DNA of 64,000 bases from an uncultured Lachnospiraceae bacterium (GCA_944381375.1 CALWKX010000020.1:1-64000), one strand, 5' to 3'. Shown: positions 42,533-52,577, counted from the first letter of the stretch. Numbers and translations: made by a program. The notes: generated by a model not told the origin, from the sequence alone.

Positions 42533-44035
42533 CTATTGATTTTCCTCTTCTTTGAGCTGTTTTATTATCTCCTTGTGCCTGTCGTAAAACAAAAGCTCTT
42601 TGTTGTATTCAAAATAATCATCGCACCCGTAACGGCTTATGTATTCAGCCGCGTTTTCGTTTGCCGTAAGCTCAGTTACAACAAGCAATATTTCATTGCC
42701 GTCCCTTCCGAAGGCGTCAGCCACAAATGAAAACATATTATGAAGATAACCCGATACTGTTTTGACCTGCTTTTCAAGAGCCGAAACATCTGCCAAATAA
42801 GCTTCGTTCAATGCTTTCGTGTCCGTATCTTCATAGTCTTTATAAAGCGCCATGTATTTGCCTATCGTCTTTATGGCTTCCTTTTGTATCACGAACTGCT
42901 TTTCGCTCATTATCTTTGAAGCGGAATCCTGCGTTATTTTATCTTCTCTTACTTCACATTCCGTTTCAAGAATTTCGCGCACGCCTGCCCCAGCCATAAT
43001 GGATTTGCGGACGCGCTTTACGCTTTGCTTAACCTCCCCCAATATGTCCGTAGTCTGATTCACTGCCTTCATATCCGAGGATACCTCTTCCAGCAGCAGC
43101 GCTATCAAAGAAAGCCTTTCGTCAAATCTGGCGCGTACCGCCTGAGTTCTCGCTTCATCACTTTCTATGCCGCGCAGTATATCGCGCACTTTGTATTTAT
43201 TTTTATATTTGTTGTACAAATCGTAATAAATAGAAAATTCTTTCGCTGTTTTTCTGTTTTGCAGATATTGACTGACTAAATCTTCATCAACCGTTATATC
43301 AAGCTTTTCACTTATCGTTATCATTTTCGAAAGATCTTCCCATGCGCGGGGAGTAACAATATTCATTCCGTCCACAGTGGTCTCTGCGACGAAAAAGTCC
43401 CCTTTCTTTATATCAAGGTACGATATCACGCTTGAATGTATTCCGTTTTTATACGCATATTCCTTCCATACGCTGTAATCCTGCTCCACGTTTATCAGCT
43501 TGAGACGATCCATTGTTACAATATCAAATTCCCGTACAGACTTATTGAATTGCGCCGGATTTCCGGCGCTTACTACAATCCACCCTTCAGGAAGCTTATG
43601 CCCTCCGAATATTTTATATTGCAGAAACTGCAGCATGGAAGGAGCCAGCGTTTCGCTCACGCAGTTTATCTCATCAAGAAAAAGTATTCCTTCCTTTATA
43701 TTTGTCAATTCCATATAGTCATATACCGAGGCTATTATTTCGCTCATGGTGTATTCGCTTACGGAATATTCTTTGCCGCCGTAGTTTTTATTGACTATTA
43801 TAGGCAGCCCTATCGCGCTTTGTCTGGTGTGGTGAGTCATGGAATAAGAAATAAGACCAATGCCCATTTCCTTGGAAAGCTGCTCCATTATAGCGGTTTT
43901 GCCTATGCCCGGCGCGCCCAGCAAAAATATCGGACGCTGTTTTTCGGAAGGTATAATATATCTGCCGTAAGTATCTTTCGCAAGATATGATCTTACCGCG
44001 TTTTCAATTTGCTTTTTCGCCTGCTTTATATTCAT
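42533..44035 (-). CDS. MoxR-family AAA+ ATPase
   Basis: The 500-residue ATPase has Walker A GAPGIGKTAIMEQL (about residue 36), Walker B GILFLDEINC, a sensor-like GWIVVSAGNPAQFN and an arginine-rich stretch. A long helical C-terminal region (about 270-500) goes beyond the usual 330-residue MoxR. MoxR proteins act with von Willebrand A (VWA) partners as chaperone-like remodelers. The VWA gene ends 3 nt upstream and an LRR protein precedes it, so the three form one operon. Confidence 0.9.
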   Translation of the reverse strand: MNIKQAKKQIENAVRSYLAKDTYGRYIIPSEKQRPIFLLGAPGIGKTAIMEQLSKEMGIGLISYSMTHHTRQSAIGLPIIVNKNYGGKEYSVSEYTMSEIIASVYDYMELTNIKEGILFLDEINCVSETLAPSMLQFLQYKIFGGHKLPEGWIVVSAGNPAQFNKSVREFDIVTMDRLKLINVEQDYSVWKEYAYKNGIHSSVISYLDIKKGDFFVAETTVDGMNIVTPRAWEDLSKMITISEKLDITVDEDLVSQYLQNRKTAKEFSIYYDLYNKYKNKYKVRDILRGIESDEARTQAVRARFDERLSLIALLLEEVSSDMKAVNQTTDILGEVKQSVKRVRKSIMAGAGVREILETECEVREDKITQDSASKIMSEKQFVIQKEAIKTIGKYMALYKDYEDTDTKALNEAYLADVSALEKQVKTVSGYLHNMFSFVADAFGRDGNEILLVVTELTANENAAEYISRYGCDDYFEYNKELLFYDRHKEIIKQLKEEENQ

Positions 44036-44038
44036 GCT

Positions 44039-45391
44039 TTAAGCCTCGCTTTCTTTCATGTTTTCTATAGACTCAGTGCTCAGATAGGCCTTTATTGCCC
44101 AGGGCGGCGTTTTTATATCGCGATAATCATCATTCAAAAATACAAACGCCGTTTTGTACGCCGGTTTTCTGCTCGGATAAATTCCGTCTCCGTCCGTAAA
44201 ATATATAAGTCCGGTAAGGTTTTTGAACTGTTTTTCCTCTATAAGTTTGTCTGTATATTCAAATACAGGTCGAAAATCCGTGCCGCCGAGTCCGTGAATT
44301 TTGAAATTATCCAATACGTGTTCCATCTCGTATTTGTTAGTTACTTTCGTAACAGACTGTATTTGAGCATCGCACTGCACTATGTGTATGTTTACCTTTT
44401 GAGCAAACGTATCGGTGGATTTGAGTATCTCAAAAGTATGACTCAAAAACAAATTCACGATATCTCCGGAGCACGACTGCGATGTATCCACAGCTATAAC
44501 GAATTCTTTTATTTCATTTGTATCCTTATATTCCAGCGGTTCTATCAAAGGTACGTTTTTGTAAAGCTTCAGTCCGTATGTGTAATATATGTAATCGAAT
44601 TCATCATCATTGATTTTTACAACTTCATTATGCACTGCGAACTTTTTTAAAAAGAAATCGTAATCATACTTCTCCGCAGCCGCCTGTCTCAGACTTTCCG
44701 CCATTGATCCGCTTTTGTCAGCCCACCCGAGCGACAGCGTCTCGATATCGGTTTTTATGCGCTTTGCCAAATCTTCCCATGCTTTTTCAAGCTCCTTAGC
44801 GCTTCCTAAATCATGAGCGCCGTCCTCTTCCTTTTCCGGTTTGAAAACGCCTTTTTTCCATCTTGTATGATCGTCACTGATAAAATGATTTCTCAGCTGC
44901 GCCGCATCGCTTTCTGATAAATTAATATTAAGAAAATACCTGTATAGTTTCTCCGCAGTCAAATTTTTGAGCTTTTGCTTAAACCCTTCAGCAATACTCT
45001 CCTGTTTTGCAAACAAACCCTTCCCGCAGATATTCAAATTGAGTTCGTTTATTATGTTTTCCACGGCTATATCACAGGCAAGATCCCAAAGTGCGTCGTT
45101 TGCAATCCTTCTGTCAAAAGCATGCCGGAAAATAAGATGAAGCATACTGTGAAAATACACTCTTGTAACGTATTCGCGTCCCTTTAAATAAAGCTCAAGA
45201 ATATAATCGCTGTTAAAATAAAAGTATCTTCCGTCCGTGCTGACAGTAGTTTCCGTCTCGTCGGCTTTTTCGGGCAGCGAATAAATAGCCATATCCAAAA
45301 ATCTCATGGCGATGAGCAGGCTGTTTTTCGACAGCCTTACGGCTTCGTAAGCTAACTTTGTCCTTTTATCCTGCGTATTTTCATTTGTCAT
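44039..45391 (-). CDS. VWA-domain protein with metallopeptidase-like N-terminus
   Basis: The 450-residue protein resembles DUF2201-type proteins: a metallopeptidase-like N-terminal domain and a C-terminal VWA domain. The peptidase motif, usually HExxH, reads HSMLH (FHSMLHLIFRHAF, about residue 82), so the catalytic Glu is missing and the domain is probably inactive or binding-only. The VWA metal site DTSQS (AVDTSQSCSG, about residue 295), the GLGGTDFRP loop and YFTDGDG are intact. ATG overlaps the LRR gene stop. It is the likely substrate-binding partner of the MoxR ATPase. Confidence 0.85.
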   Translation of the reverse strand: MTNENTQDKRTKLAYEAVRLSKNSLLIAMRFLDMAIYSLPEKADETETTVSTDGRYFYFNSDYILELYLKGREYVTRVYFHSMLHLIFRHAFDRRIANDALWDLACDIAVENIINELNLNICGKGLFAKQESIAEGFKQKLKNLTAEKLYRYFLNINLSESDAAQLRNHFISDDHTRWKKGVFKPEKEEDGAHDLGSAKELEKAWEDLAKRIKTDIETLSLGWADKSGSMAESLRQAAAEKYDYDFFLKKFAVHNEVVKINDDEFDYIYYTYGLKLYKNVPLIEPLEYKDTNEIKEFVIAVDTSQSCSGDIVNLFLSHTFEILKSTDTFAQKVNIHIVQCDAQIQSVTKVTNKYEMEHVLDNFKIHGLGGTDFRPVFEYTDKLIEEKQFKNLTGLIYFTDGDGIYPSRKPAYKTAFVFLNDDYRDIKTPPWAIKAYLSTESIENMKESEA

Positions 45392-47619
45392 GTTTGATCT
45401 TTCCGCCTGTCAGAAAGGCTTAACCCGTATTCATATGCGTAAGAGCCTTCGGGAGCTGAGATAATCCCTTTAAAGCCATCAAAAGCATTATCCGCTATAT
45501 CATCTATGCTTGAAGGAAGCTTGACTGTATTAAGAGATATGCAACCTTTAAAAGCTCCCATGCCTATGGAAACAACCCCGTTGGCCACTCTCACGCTTTT
45601 AAGCTGCTTTAAATTACTGAAACAGTACGCGCCGATTCGTCTGACGGATTTTCCTTTTATCTGAGCAGGTGTGATGATATGAGTATCAGCCGATAAATAT
45701 CTGCTCAGAGTTATGCCGTCGTTTTCAAGCGTGTAATCCCATATCTTTTCTGTATCGGTCTCGTCGTCATTATCTAAATCGGAAAGATTTGCAAAACGAA
45801 CATCTCCGCCGCCCAGCTCAAAGCCGGTATCCGATTCTTCTAAAAGCTGGTTTTTGTAATCAAGCAGATATGCCAAAATGTCAGTTTTCGCCTGTTTTGA
45901 GGCGCGTAAGATATAAATATCTATGTTTTCGATTGTAAATATATTCGCTTCGCTCAGTATGCCCAGAGCGTCAAGATCGTTTGAACGAAAAATTTCATCC
46001 AAAGCCGCTTCGGAGTTTTCTTTGAGAAATATTTCGTAATTGTTTTTGTGATCATCAGAAAGTTCAAAAGGGTTTTTCAGTCTGTAAATTGCAGTTCTGA
46101 CAGCGCTCTGCACGCTTTTTATCGAAGAAAAAGCTTCGCCGTCAAAACGGCTGAAATCAAACGCTTTATCAGGCGTTTGGACCATCTCCAATATTTTTTC
46201 GCTTTTTTCATAAGGTGGGATGTATACGCTTTTTTCTTCATTTTCACTGTAAAATGTAAGCTCCAAATCAGAAAAAGCCGCCTCCTGCAGTGTCTTTATG
46301 CTGTCAGGCAGTCTTACATTTTTCAGATTTTCGTCAAAGGCGAATGCGCGGTAACCGATAAATTCCGTCCTGTAAGGTATGTCGGCGCTGAATAAAGCGC
46401 GGCAGCCCTCAAAAGCGCGCGGGCCTATAACGCGCAAGTTTTTGGGAAGTTGTACCTCTTTCAGAGATGAGCAATATGAAAACGCTCCTTCTGATATTAT
46501 TTTAAGGTTATCATTGAATATGATTTGTTTGAGAGAAGCGCATCTTGCAAAGGCATTGCGGCTTAATGAAATCAGTCCGCCGCCTATATGCGCCTTTTCG
46601 AGGTTGCAGCAACCTTCAAATGCTTTCTCATCAATATCTACAACGCTTTTAGGTATTATCACTTCTTTCAAATACGGTGAAGCGTAAAAAGCGGCTCCTA
46701 TTTTTTTGACGCTCTCAGGTATTTTTACTGTTTGCTCCATTCCTTTATAGTCGTAAAGTATACCATCAGCAAGTATGACAAAATCATCTTTATTGATTTT
46801 TTCTGCGCCGCTGCCTTTAAACGCCGCGCGCCCTATATACTCAACGCCTAATGGTACATTGCTGATTTTCAGTTTTGAGCAACATTCGAACGCTCCTTCT
46901 TCAATTCGCCTGAGTGAAGAAGGAAAAATGATATTTTCAAGCGATGTGCAGCCCAAAAAAGCCTCCCAGCCTATTTCCTGTATTGATTCGGGAAGCTCGA
47001 TTTCAGTCAAATCAGAGCATCCGCAGAAGGTGCGCGCCTGAAGTCTTGTCAGACTGTTTGGCAAACGTACTTTTTTCAGCGAAACGCAGCCCGAAAACGC
47101 CCATTCGCCGATTGACGAAACGCTGTCGGGAATATCAGCGGTTGTTAAAGCAGAACAGTTTTCAAATGCTCCTTTTTCTATATTTTCCAAAGTTGAAGGA
47201 AACGATATTACGGACAAAGACGAGCAGTTTTCAAAGGCGCTTTTGCCTATTGTTTTGATTTTCTCGCCGAATATTATTTTTTTGAGTTTGCGGCAGCCTT
47301 CAAAAGCTCTCCATTGGATTTGTTCGACTCCGGACGGGATCATTATTTCACTTAAAGAAACGCATCCTCTGAAGGCGCTGAATCCGATACTTTCAAGCGA
47401 TTCGTTTAAGCAGACGTTTTTCAGATAGCGGCAGTCGAAAAAAGCCAACGGCGCAATATTTTTTACATTGCTGCCGAAGATCACGCTTTCTGCTTTTGAG
47501 CTCTTGAAAGCGCTGCCGCCGATTTGGGTGATTTCATCAGGAAGTCTGATTTCTTTTTCGTTGCCATTGTATTTTAATAAAATTCCATCATTAATTTCAA
47601 AGTATTCAGCGCTGCCCAT
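45388..47619 (-). CDS. BspA-type leucine-rich repeat protein, cytoplasmic
   Basis: The 743-residue protein has about twenty LRR_5 units of the form IGxxAFxGCxxLxxIxIPxxVxxI (residues about 20-450 and 640-720), split by a helical, acidic insert (about 480-630) including an AKTDILAYLLDYKNQ ankyrin-like helix. No signal peptide, sortase motif or membrane segment is visible, so unlike secreted BspA proteins it should stay in the cytosol. It leads an operon with a VWA protein and a MoxR ATPase (ATGA overlap), which suggests a sensor or scaffold for that pair. CGGAG precedes the ATG. Confidence 0.88.
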   Translation of the reverse strand: MGSAEYFEINDGILLKYNGNEKEIRLPDEITQIGGSAFKSSKAESVIFGSNVKNIAPLAFFDCRYLKNVCLNESLESIGFSAFRGCVSLSEIMIPSGVEQIQWRAFEGCRKLKKIIFGEKIKTIGKSAFENCSSLSVISFPSTLENIEKGAFENCSALTTADIPDSVSSIGEWAFSGCVSLKKVRLPNSLTRLQARTFCGCSDLTEIELPESIQEIGWEAFLGCTSLENIIFPSSLRRIEEGAFECCSKLKISNVPLGVEYIGRAAFKGSGAEKINKDDFVILADGILYDYKGMEQTVKIPESVKKIGAAFYASPYLKEVIIPKSVVDIDEKAFEGCCNLEKAHIGGGLISLSRNAFARCASLKQIIFNDNLKIISEGAFSYCSSLKEVQLPKNLRVIGPRAFEGCRALFSADIPYRTEFIGYRAFAFDENLKNVRLPDSIKTLQEAAFSDLELTFYSENEEKSVYIPPYEKSEKILEMVQTPDKAFDFSRFDGEAFSSIKSVQSAVRTAIYRLKNPFELSDDHKNNYEIFLKENSEAALDEIFRSNDLDALGILSEANIFTIENIDIYILRASKQAKTDILAYLLDYKNQLLEESDTGFELGGGDVRFANLSDLDNDDETDTEKIWDYTLENDGITLSRYLSADTHIITPAQIKGKSVRRIGAYCFSNLKQLKSVRVANGVVSIGMGAFKGCISLNTVKLPSSIDDIADNAFDGFKGIISAPEGSYAYEYGLSLSDRRKDQT

Positions 47620-48380
47620 AATAACTCCGCATGAAATTATACAATAAACACATTATATCAAATCTACTTTGGATAATCAATAAAAGCGGTTATGCGATAT
47701 TATCCGCGCGCATAGCAAAATATGTAATATTTATTTATGTATTATTTATCGTTTTAGAGCGGCTTGAATAAACAGAATTGATTTTTACTGCGTCAAAAAA
47801 GCAGAGCTTTTGTTATCAAAAAATCAACGCTGATTCAAATTAACAGCAAAATGATATATATTAAAATACGGATTTACGCGTATATTTCAGCTAATAAAAT
47901 ATTTCTGTGGTAATAAAACTGTTTGCTTGACGAACAGCAGTTATAAACAGGATTTGAATGACATGCAGTAATAACATGGATTGATAATTGTATGTTTATT
48001 AGGGTTGGTTATTGTCGCAGCGGCGTTTTTTTCTTTTACGGCAAAAGAGCTTTTTGACAGCGGGATATAATACAATGTATGAGGAGGGAAAAACCAAGAT
48101 AGATTATTGCAAACATTACCGGAATACTGTGCACAGGGAATCCCGCTTGCTGCACACTGAAAGAAAAATGAGTTTATTTAAGAGGTTTGCTTTCATTAAA
48201 TAAAAACGGGAGAAAACAAAAGCTTTCATCGTGTGGATTTTATAATGCGGCATGTCGGAATACTTTGATTATAATGGACGAGATCATACTTGAAGGTAAA
48301 AAAATTTTTGTGCGCTGAAACAGATAAAATAAAAAAATAAATTGCATTTTATATTAAAGCTGATATAATATAATGTACGT
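47620..48380. other. AT-rich intergenic region between LRR operon and tRNA-Pro
   Basis: It contains the promoter side of the LRR operon and of tRNA-Pro. A 63-codon frame at 48012-48203 lacks a convincing ribosome site and domain. I see no repeat of the two families here. Confidence 0.4.
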
Positions 48381-48457
48381 CGGGATGTGGCTCAGTTTGG
48401 TAGAGCGCTTGGTTCGGGACCAAGAGGCCGGAGGTTCAAATCCTCTCATTCCGACCA
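48381..48457 (+). tRNA. tRNA-Pro (CGG)
   Basis: A complete cloverleaf: acceptor CGGGATG with CATTCCG (one G-T pair), D arm GCTCAGTTTGGTAGAGC, anticodon stem CTTGG/CCAAG with loop TTCGGGA (anticodon CGG), T arm GAGGTTCAAATCCTC, and encoded CCA at 48455-48457. Confidence 0.95.
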
Positions 48458-48465
48458 TTTTAAAT

Positions 48466-48493
48466 GAAGGATAATCTTTAAGGATTATTTTTT
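48466..48493 (+). terminator. Terminator after tRNA-Pro
   Basis: GGATAATC and GGATTAT form a short stem followed by TTTTTTTT, about 10 nt past the CCA end. Confidence 0.7.
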
Positions 48494-48596
48494 TTGCATG
48501 TTATTCATTTATCTGAATCATATACAAAAAGTTTCAGAAGATATAATGAATTTATTTTTTTTGTGTAATACATGCGTATTGACAGCATACAAACTT

Positions 48597-48824
48597 TTAT
48601 TCAGGAGAGTCGCTTTTGCCAAACAAAAAATCATATGAGACACCGAGTATATTGCAGATAGCGTCCAGTTCGAAATCATGCACATAGCGCAGTCCGTTTT
48701 CGATTCTTGATAAAGATCCGCGGCAAATATATAACGGCATTAGTTCGAGTTTGGCGGAAAGTTCGTTTTGCGTCATAGCAGAAAGAAGTCGGGCCTGTCT
48801 TATTCTTTCGCCTGTGATATTCAT
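48597..48824 (-). CDS. XRE-family helix-turn-helix regulator
   Basis: The 75-residue protein is little more than an HTH_3 domain: ITGERIRQARLLSAMTQNEL, then SLSRIENGLRYVHDFELDAI and NILGVSYDFLFG. Start at 48824 is placed at the domain boundary; a longer frame to 48857 exists and neither start has a strong ribosome site. It stands alone between two tRNA genes, next to P8. Its target is unknown and may include its own promoter. Confidence 0.82.
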   Translation of the reverse strand: MNITGERIRQARLLSAMTQNELSAKLELMPLYICRGSLSRIENGLRYVHDFELDAICNILGVSYDFLFGKSDSPE

Positions 48825-48926
48825 AGTTTTTCCGTGAATAAATTTTGTCTTATACATAGGACATAAAAAGTATAAGTTAATTTATATAAGAACGTGTCTA
48901 TAATATAGGACAAAATATTAATATAT

Positions 48927-49091
48927 GATTAAAGACAACGGCAGGGGCGCGCCGCGTGCAAGGGCTTGCGGCCCTTGCAAAATGCAAGGTTTGTAAACCT
49001 TGCATTTTCGAGCGGGGCACGTAAAGGCGAATTTTTCGCGCTTTAATCCGTGCGCCGCTTCCGCGGCGCGCCCTTGCCATTGTCTTTAATC
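48927..49091. repeat. Cloverleaf palindrome P8
   Basis: Closing arms 48927-48956 and 49062-49091 pair over about 30 nt with two mismatches; the outer GATTAAAGACAA part is AT-rich, the inner part G+C-rich. Hairpins: TGCAAGGGC/GCCCTTGCA (48957-48979), AAATGCAAGGTTT with its complement (48980-49008), and AGCGGGGCACG/CGTGCGCCGCT (49011-49059) with its own inner stem. Confidence 0.9.
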
Positions 49092-49213
49092 ACCCTTAAT
49101 ATAAGATATTCCGTTTAATTCGCTGTGAACAGCTCAGTATAAAATAACTTTTTTATTTTTTTCTTGCATTACATAAATTTTAATGTATAATAAATATTGC
49201 TTTATTAAGCAGC

Positions 49214-49298
49214 GGGGAGATGCCCGAGTGGCTAAAGGGGGCGGACTGTAAATCCGTTGGCGTCGCCTACGATGGTTCGAATCCATCTCTCCCCACCA
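49214..49298 (+). tRNA. tRNA-Tyr (GTA)
   Basis: A class II tRNA with a long variable arm. Acceptor GGGGAGA pairs with TCTCCCC, the anticodon loop is CTGTAAA (GTA), the T arm is GATGGTTCGAATCCATC, and CCA is encoded at 49296-49298. Confidence 0.96.
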
Positions 49299-49473
49299 TT
49301 TTGCTGACGATCACCTTGTAAATTTATATAATTGACAAGCAAAGATGTCAGTTTTTTTTATTGTAACTAATTAAAACATAAATCAGAAAAAGAAATGATC
49401 ATTGACTGATTATTATTATTTTAGGAGTATATAGCAAAGAAAGCATTGAGAGATATAAAAATGCGGCATTATT

Positions 49474-49557
49474 AAATTCCCGCCCCGCTAATGTAGAAAG
49501 ATCACCTTAAGTGATCTTTCTTTGATTTGCCCCGTTATAAGGAAGCCCCCTCGGCGG
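49474..49557 (-). repeat. G-tract/hairpin module, copy F
   Basis: Minus-strand G-tracts match C-runs at 49546-49550, 49530-49533, 49483-49486 and 49479-49481. Hairpin AGAAAGATCAC/GTGATCTTTCT lies between the second and third. The 3' end ACATTAGCGGGGCGGGAATT is near-identical to copies B, C and D. Confidence 0.84.
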
Positions 49558-49662
49558 ACAAAATTTTCAGAATTTCATGTAAAATTTGAAAATTGCTTTT
49601 AAATGAGAATATATAATGATATAATAAAAAAACACAACGACATACTATTCGGAGGTAAAACT

Positions 49663-50193
49663 ATGTTTTCTGCAACCACAATAGTTGCGGTAAGAAGAAA
49701 TGGTCAGACAGCGATCGGAGGCGACGGACAAGTCACCTTCGGTGAAAATACCATAATGAAAAGCACAGCGCAAAAGGTTAAAACAGTATATTCAGGCAAA
49801 GTCGCTGTTGGCTTTGCAGGAAGTGTGGCCGATGCGTTTGAATTGAGCGAAAAATTTGAAGCAAAGCTGGAGCAATATTCCGGCAACCTCTCAAGAGCGG
49901 CAATTGAATTGGCAAAGGATTGGAGAAACGACCGCGGCTTGAGAAAGCTGGACGCCCTGCTTATAGCCGCTGACAAAGAAACAATTTTGGTAATATCAGG
50001 CGGAGGCGAAGTAATTGAGCCGGAAGAAGGCGTAACCTCCATAGGTTCCGGCAGCATGTATGCAATGGCTGCGGCAAGAGCTCTCATACGCCACAGCGAT
50101 ATGAATGCAGCCGATATAGTAAGGGAATCCTTGAAAATCGCCTCGGAAATCTGTGTTTACACTAATGACAACATTAAAGTAATAACCCTTTAA
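49663..50193 (+). CDS. hslV: ATP-dependent protease peptidase subunit HslV (ClpQ)
   Basis: The 176-residue proteasome-like peptidase begins [20 protein letters not shown]; the N-terminal Thr/Ser region and GDGQVTFG motif are those of HslV. The [14 protein letters not shown] motif is also conserved. The start at 49663 has GGAGGT upstream; a longer frame to 49603 lacks one. It works with HslU, 17 nt downstream. The hslV-hslU-codY order is that of Bacillus (clpQ-clpY-codY) without the xerC-like codV gene. Confidence 0.97.
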   Translation: MFSATTIVAVRRNGQTAIGGDGQVTFGENTIMKSTAQKVKTVYSGKVAVGFAGSVADAFELSEKFEAKLEQYSGNLSRAAIELAKDWRNDRGLRKLDALLIAADKETILVISGGGEVIEPEEGVTSIGSGSMYAMAAARALIRHSDMNAADIVRESLKIASEICVYTNDNIKVITL

Positions 50194-50210
50194 GAAAAGG
50201 AGAAGCTTTC

Positions 50211-51626
50211 ATGAAAGATATGACTCCCTCACAAATAGTTAAAGAACTCGATAAATATATAATAGGTCAGGAAGAAGCTAAAAAAAGCGTCGCCATAGCG
50301 CTGAGAAACCGTTACAGAAGAAGACTTCTGCCCGAAAAAATGAAAGACGAAATAACGCCGCGCAATATAATTATGATGGGGCCTACAGGAGTTGGAAAAA
50401 CCGAAATAGCGCGCAGGCTTGCAAAACTGCTCGACGCGCCGTTTATAAAAGTAGAAGCTACAAAATTTACTGAAGTAGGTTATGTGGGCCGCGATGTTGA
50501 AAGCATGATAAGAGACCTTGTCAATACGGCTATACGTCTTGTAAAACAGCGTGAAATAGATAAAGTATCAAAAAAGACGGAAAGTATCGTAAACGACAGG
50601 CTTTTGGATGCGATAGTTCCTGTCAAGAAAAAACAATCAAGTAACCGAACGCCCTATGATATGATGTTCGGTCAGAATAATCAAAAACCCAAGCAGCCCG
50701 AAGAAGCACTGCTGACAGGGCCTACCGAAGAAGAACTGCGTAATAAACGTGCAATGTATAAAGCCCAGCTATTGAACGGAGAGCTGGAAGATTTTATGAT
50801 CGAAATTATCGTTGAGGATAATTCAAGTATACCCATAGGTGTTATGGGTGCGGGCGGCAGCGAAGAAATTACGATGAACATGAACACCATGCTTGGCTCC
50901 ATATTTCCCAAAAAGAAGAAAAAACGCAGAACTACCGTCGCACAGGCGAGGAAAATTTTTACTGCAGAAGAAAGCCAACGCCTTATCGACATGGATGCGA
51001 TCGTAGAAGAAGGACTGCGCACAGCGGAACAGGACGGAATAATATTTTTAGACGAAATAGATAAAATAGCCGGATCAAATTATAAAGGTTCCGGTCCGGA
51101 TGTGTCCAGAGAAGGCGTTCAAAGAGATATTTTGCCTATAGTTGAAGGCTGTACGGTTACTACAAAATACGGCCCCGTAAAAACAGACTATATGCTTTTT
51201 ATCGGCGCAGGCGCTTTCCACATGAGTAAAGTATCAGATCTTATCCCGGAGCTTCAGGGACGTTTCCCTATAAAAGTCAAGCTTGAGGCTTTGAGCGAAG
51301 AAGATTTCCTCAAAATACTCACTCAGCCGGAAAACGCCATAATCAAGCAGTATAAAGAGCTTTTGAAAACGGAAAACGTGGAGCTTGTATTTGAAGACGC
51401 TGCTCTCAAAGCTCTGGCTAAGATGGCATATATGGAAAATGAAACAAGCGAAAATATAGGAGCAAGAAGGCTTTACACGGTAATGGAAAAACTCTTGGAG
51501 GATATTTCCTTTTATGCCAGTGAGTATGACCGCGATGTGTTTACCGTAACGGAAGAATATGTAAAAGGCGTATTCAAGGAAGAAGAAGAGGACTTTAGGA
51601 AAGATACAGGAAAATATATAATATAA
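50211..51626 (+). CDS. hslU: HslU (ClpY) unfoldase ATPase
   Basis: The 471-residue AAA+ ATPase unfolds proteins and feeds them to HslV. Walker A is GPTGVGKTEIARRL (about residue 54), Walker B is GIIFLDEIDKIA and the pore loop region follows VGYVGRDVESMIRDL. The I domain (about 110-240) has a Lys-rich KKKKKRRTTV patch. The final residues DTGKYII end in the hydrophobic tail that docks to HslV. AAAAGGAG precedes the ATG. Confidence 0.98.
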   Translation: MKDMTPSQIVKELDKYIIGQEEAKKSVAIALRNRYRRRLLPEKMKDEITPRNIIMMGPTGVGKTEIARRLAKLLDAPFIKVEATKFTEVGYVGRDVESMIRDLVNTAIRLVKQREIDKVSKKTESIVNDRLLDAIVPVKKKQSSNRTPYDMMFGQNNQKPKQPEEALLTGPTEEELRNKRAMYKAQLLNGELEDFMIEIIVEDNSSIPIGVMGAGGSEEITMNMNTMLGSIFPKKKKKRRTTVAQARKIFTAEESQRLIDMDAIVEEGLRTAEQDGIIFLDEIDKIAGSNYKGSGPDVSREGVQRDILPIVEGCTVTTKYGPVKTDYMLFIGAGAFHMSKVSDLIPELQGRFPIKVKLEALSEEDFLKILTQPENAIIKQYKELLKTENVELVFEDAALKALAKMAYMENETSENIGARRLYTVMEKLLEDISFYASEYDRDVFTVTEEYVKGVFKEEEEDFRKDTGKYII

Positions 51627-51648
51627 AATTCCATAAAGGAGCAATGCC

Positions 51649-52422
51649 ATGAATGCTCTGCTAGTACAAATAAGAAAACTGAATGAAATATTAAAGCGCA
51701 CTGCAACCGAAAAAGTGACTTTTGATGAACTTGCTTCGAATCTGAGCGAGATACTTCAGGTTAATACTTATATATCAAAAGTTGACGGAGAAATAATCGC
51801 TTATAAAACAAGCGCAAGATATCACTGCGATCTAAACGACGCAGCGCTGAGCGGAAAATATTTTCCTGAAGGGTTCAACAATGAAATGCTCAGCCATGCA
51901 GATACTGTAGAAAATATATATACCGATCATCCAAAATGCACATACAACCAGGATATATGGTGCGTATACGAAAATCAGTATCTGACGATCATACCGATAA
52001 AGGCTTCCGGCAGAAGACTTGGAAACCTTTTGCTTGCAAAATATGACGATGCTTTCACTGATGCTGAAATAATCGTATGCGAATATGCATCGGCAATAGT
52101 CGCCATGGAAATGATAAGAAACGATCAGGAAGAATATGAAATATCGCTTAAACAGATTACTGCCGTTAAAATGGCTTACGCTTCACTTTCATTTTCTGAA
52201 CAGGAAGCTATAAAGCGCATATTTTCCGACATGGAAAATAACGAAAAGCTTGTTGTCGCAAGTGCTATAGCTGAGCAGTCCAATATTACAAGAAGCGTTA
52301 TTTCAAACGCTCTCAGAAAATTCGAAAGCGCGGGCGTAATTATGACGCGTTCTTTGGGCATGAAGGGAACATATATTAAAATTACTAACCCAAAGCTCGC
52401 TGAAGAGCTCAAAAAGCTTTGA
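51649..52422 (+). CDS. codY: Global nutrient regulator CodY
   Basis: The 257-residue repressor has an N-terminal GAF domain that binds branched-chain amino acids (with GTP as second effector) and a C-terminal winged helix: ASAIAEQSNITRSVISNALR, then KFESAGVIMTRSLGMKGTYI, nearly the canonical CodY DNA-binding motif. It represses amino-acid biosynthesis and uptake genes in rich medium. It follows hslU by 22 nt with a good AAAGGAG. Confidence 0.97.
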   Translation: MNALLVQIRKLNEILKRTATEKVTFDELASNLSEILQVNTYISKVDGEIIAYKTSARYHCDLNDAALSGKYFPEGFNNEMLSHADTVENIYTDHPKCTYNQDIWCVYENQYLTIIPIKASGRRLGNLLLAKYDDAFTDAEIIVCEYASAIVAMEMIRNDQEEYEISLKQITAVKMAYASLSFSEQEAIKRIFSDMENNEKLVVASAIAEQSNITRSVISNALRKFESAGVIMTRSLGMKGTYIKITNPKLAEELKKL

Positions 52423-52480
52423 TAAACTGAAAAAAATATTTGTATAACGCATAAGACTATGATAGAATATCTGAGCGTTG

Positions 52481-52577
52481 TGATAAATGCAAAAAAAATA
52501 CACACCTGTGCGCGGCCGTTCTTGGTTGTGTTTAAGAGTTAATGCGCATGGGGAGGTGAAAACCAAGGAGGAAGAAT
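52481..52577 (+). promoter_or_regulatory. rpsB leader region
   Basis: The leader before rpsB has the sequence GGGGAGGTGAAAACCAAGGAGG (52550-52571), a pattern seen before rpsB in many Clostridia, and could take part in feedback control by S2. I cannot confirm the fold. The region also holds the ribosome site AAGGAGG. Confidence 0.5.

Noticed and set aside
43436-43990. Long plus-strand frame over the MoxR gene
   Set aside because: It is an antisense shadow of a well-supported coding gene; no ribosome site or domain.
48012-48203. 63-codon frame before tRNA-Pro
   Set aside because: No good ribosome site, no domain, and composition typical of intergenic DNA.
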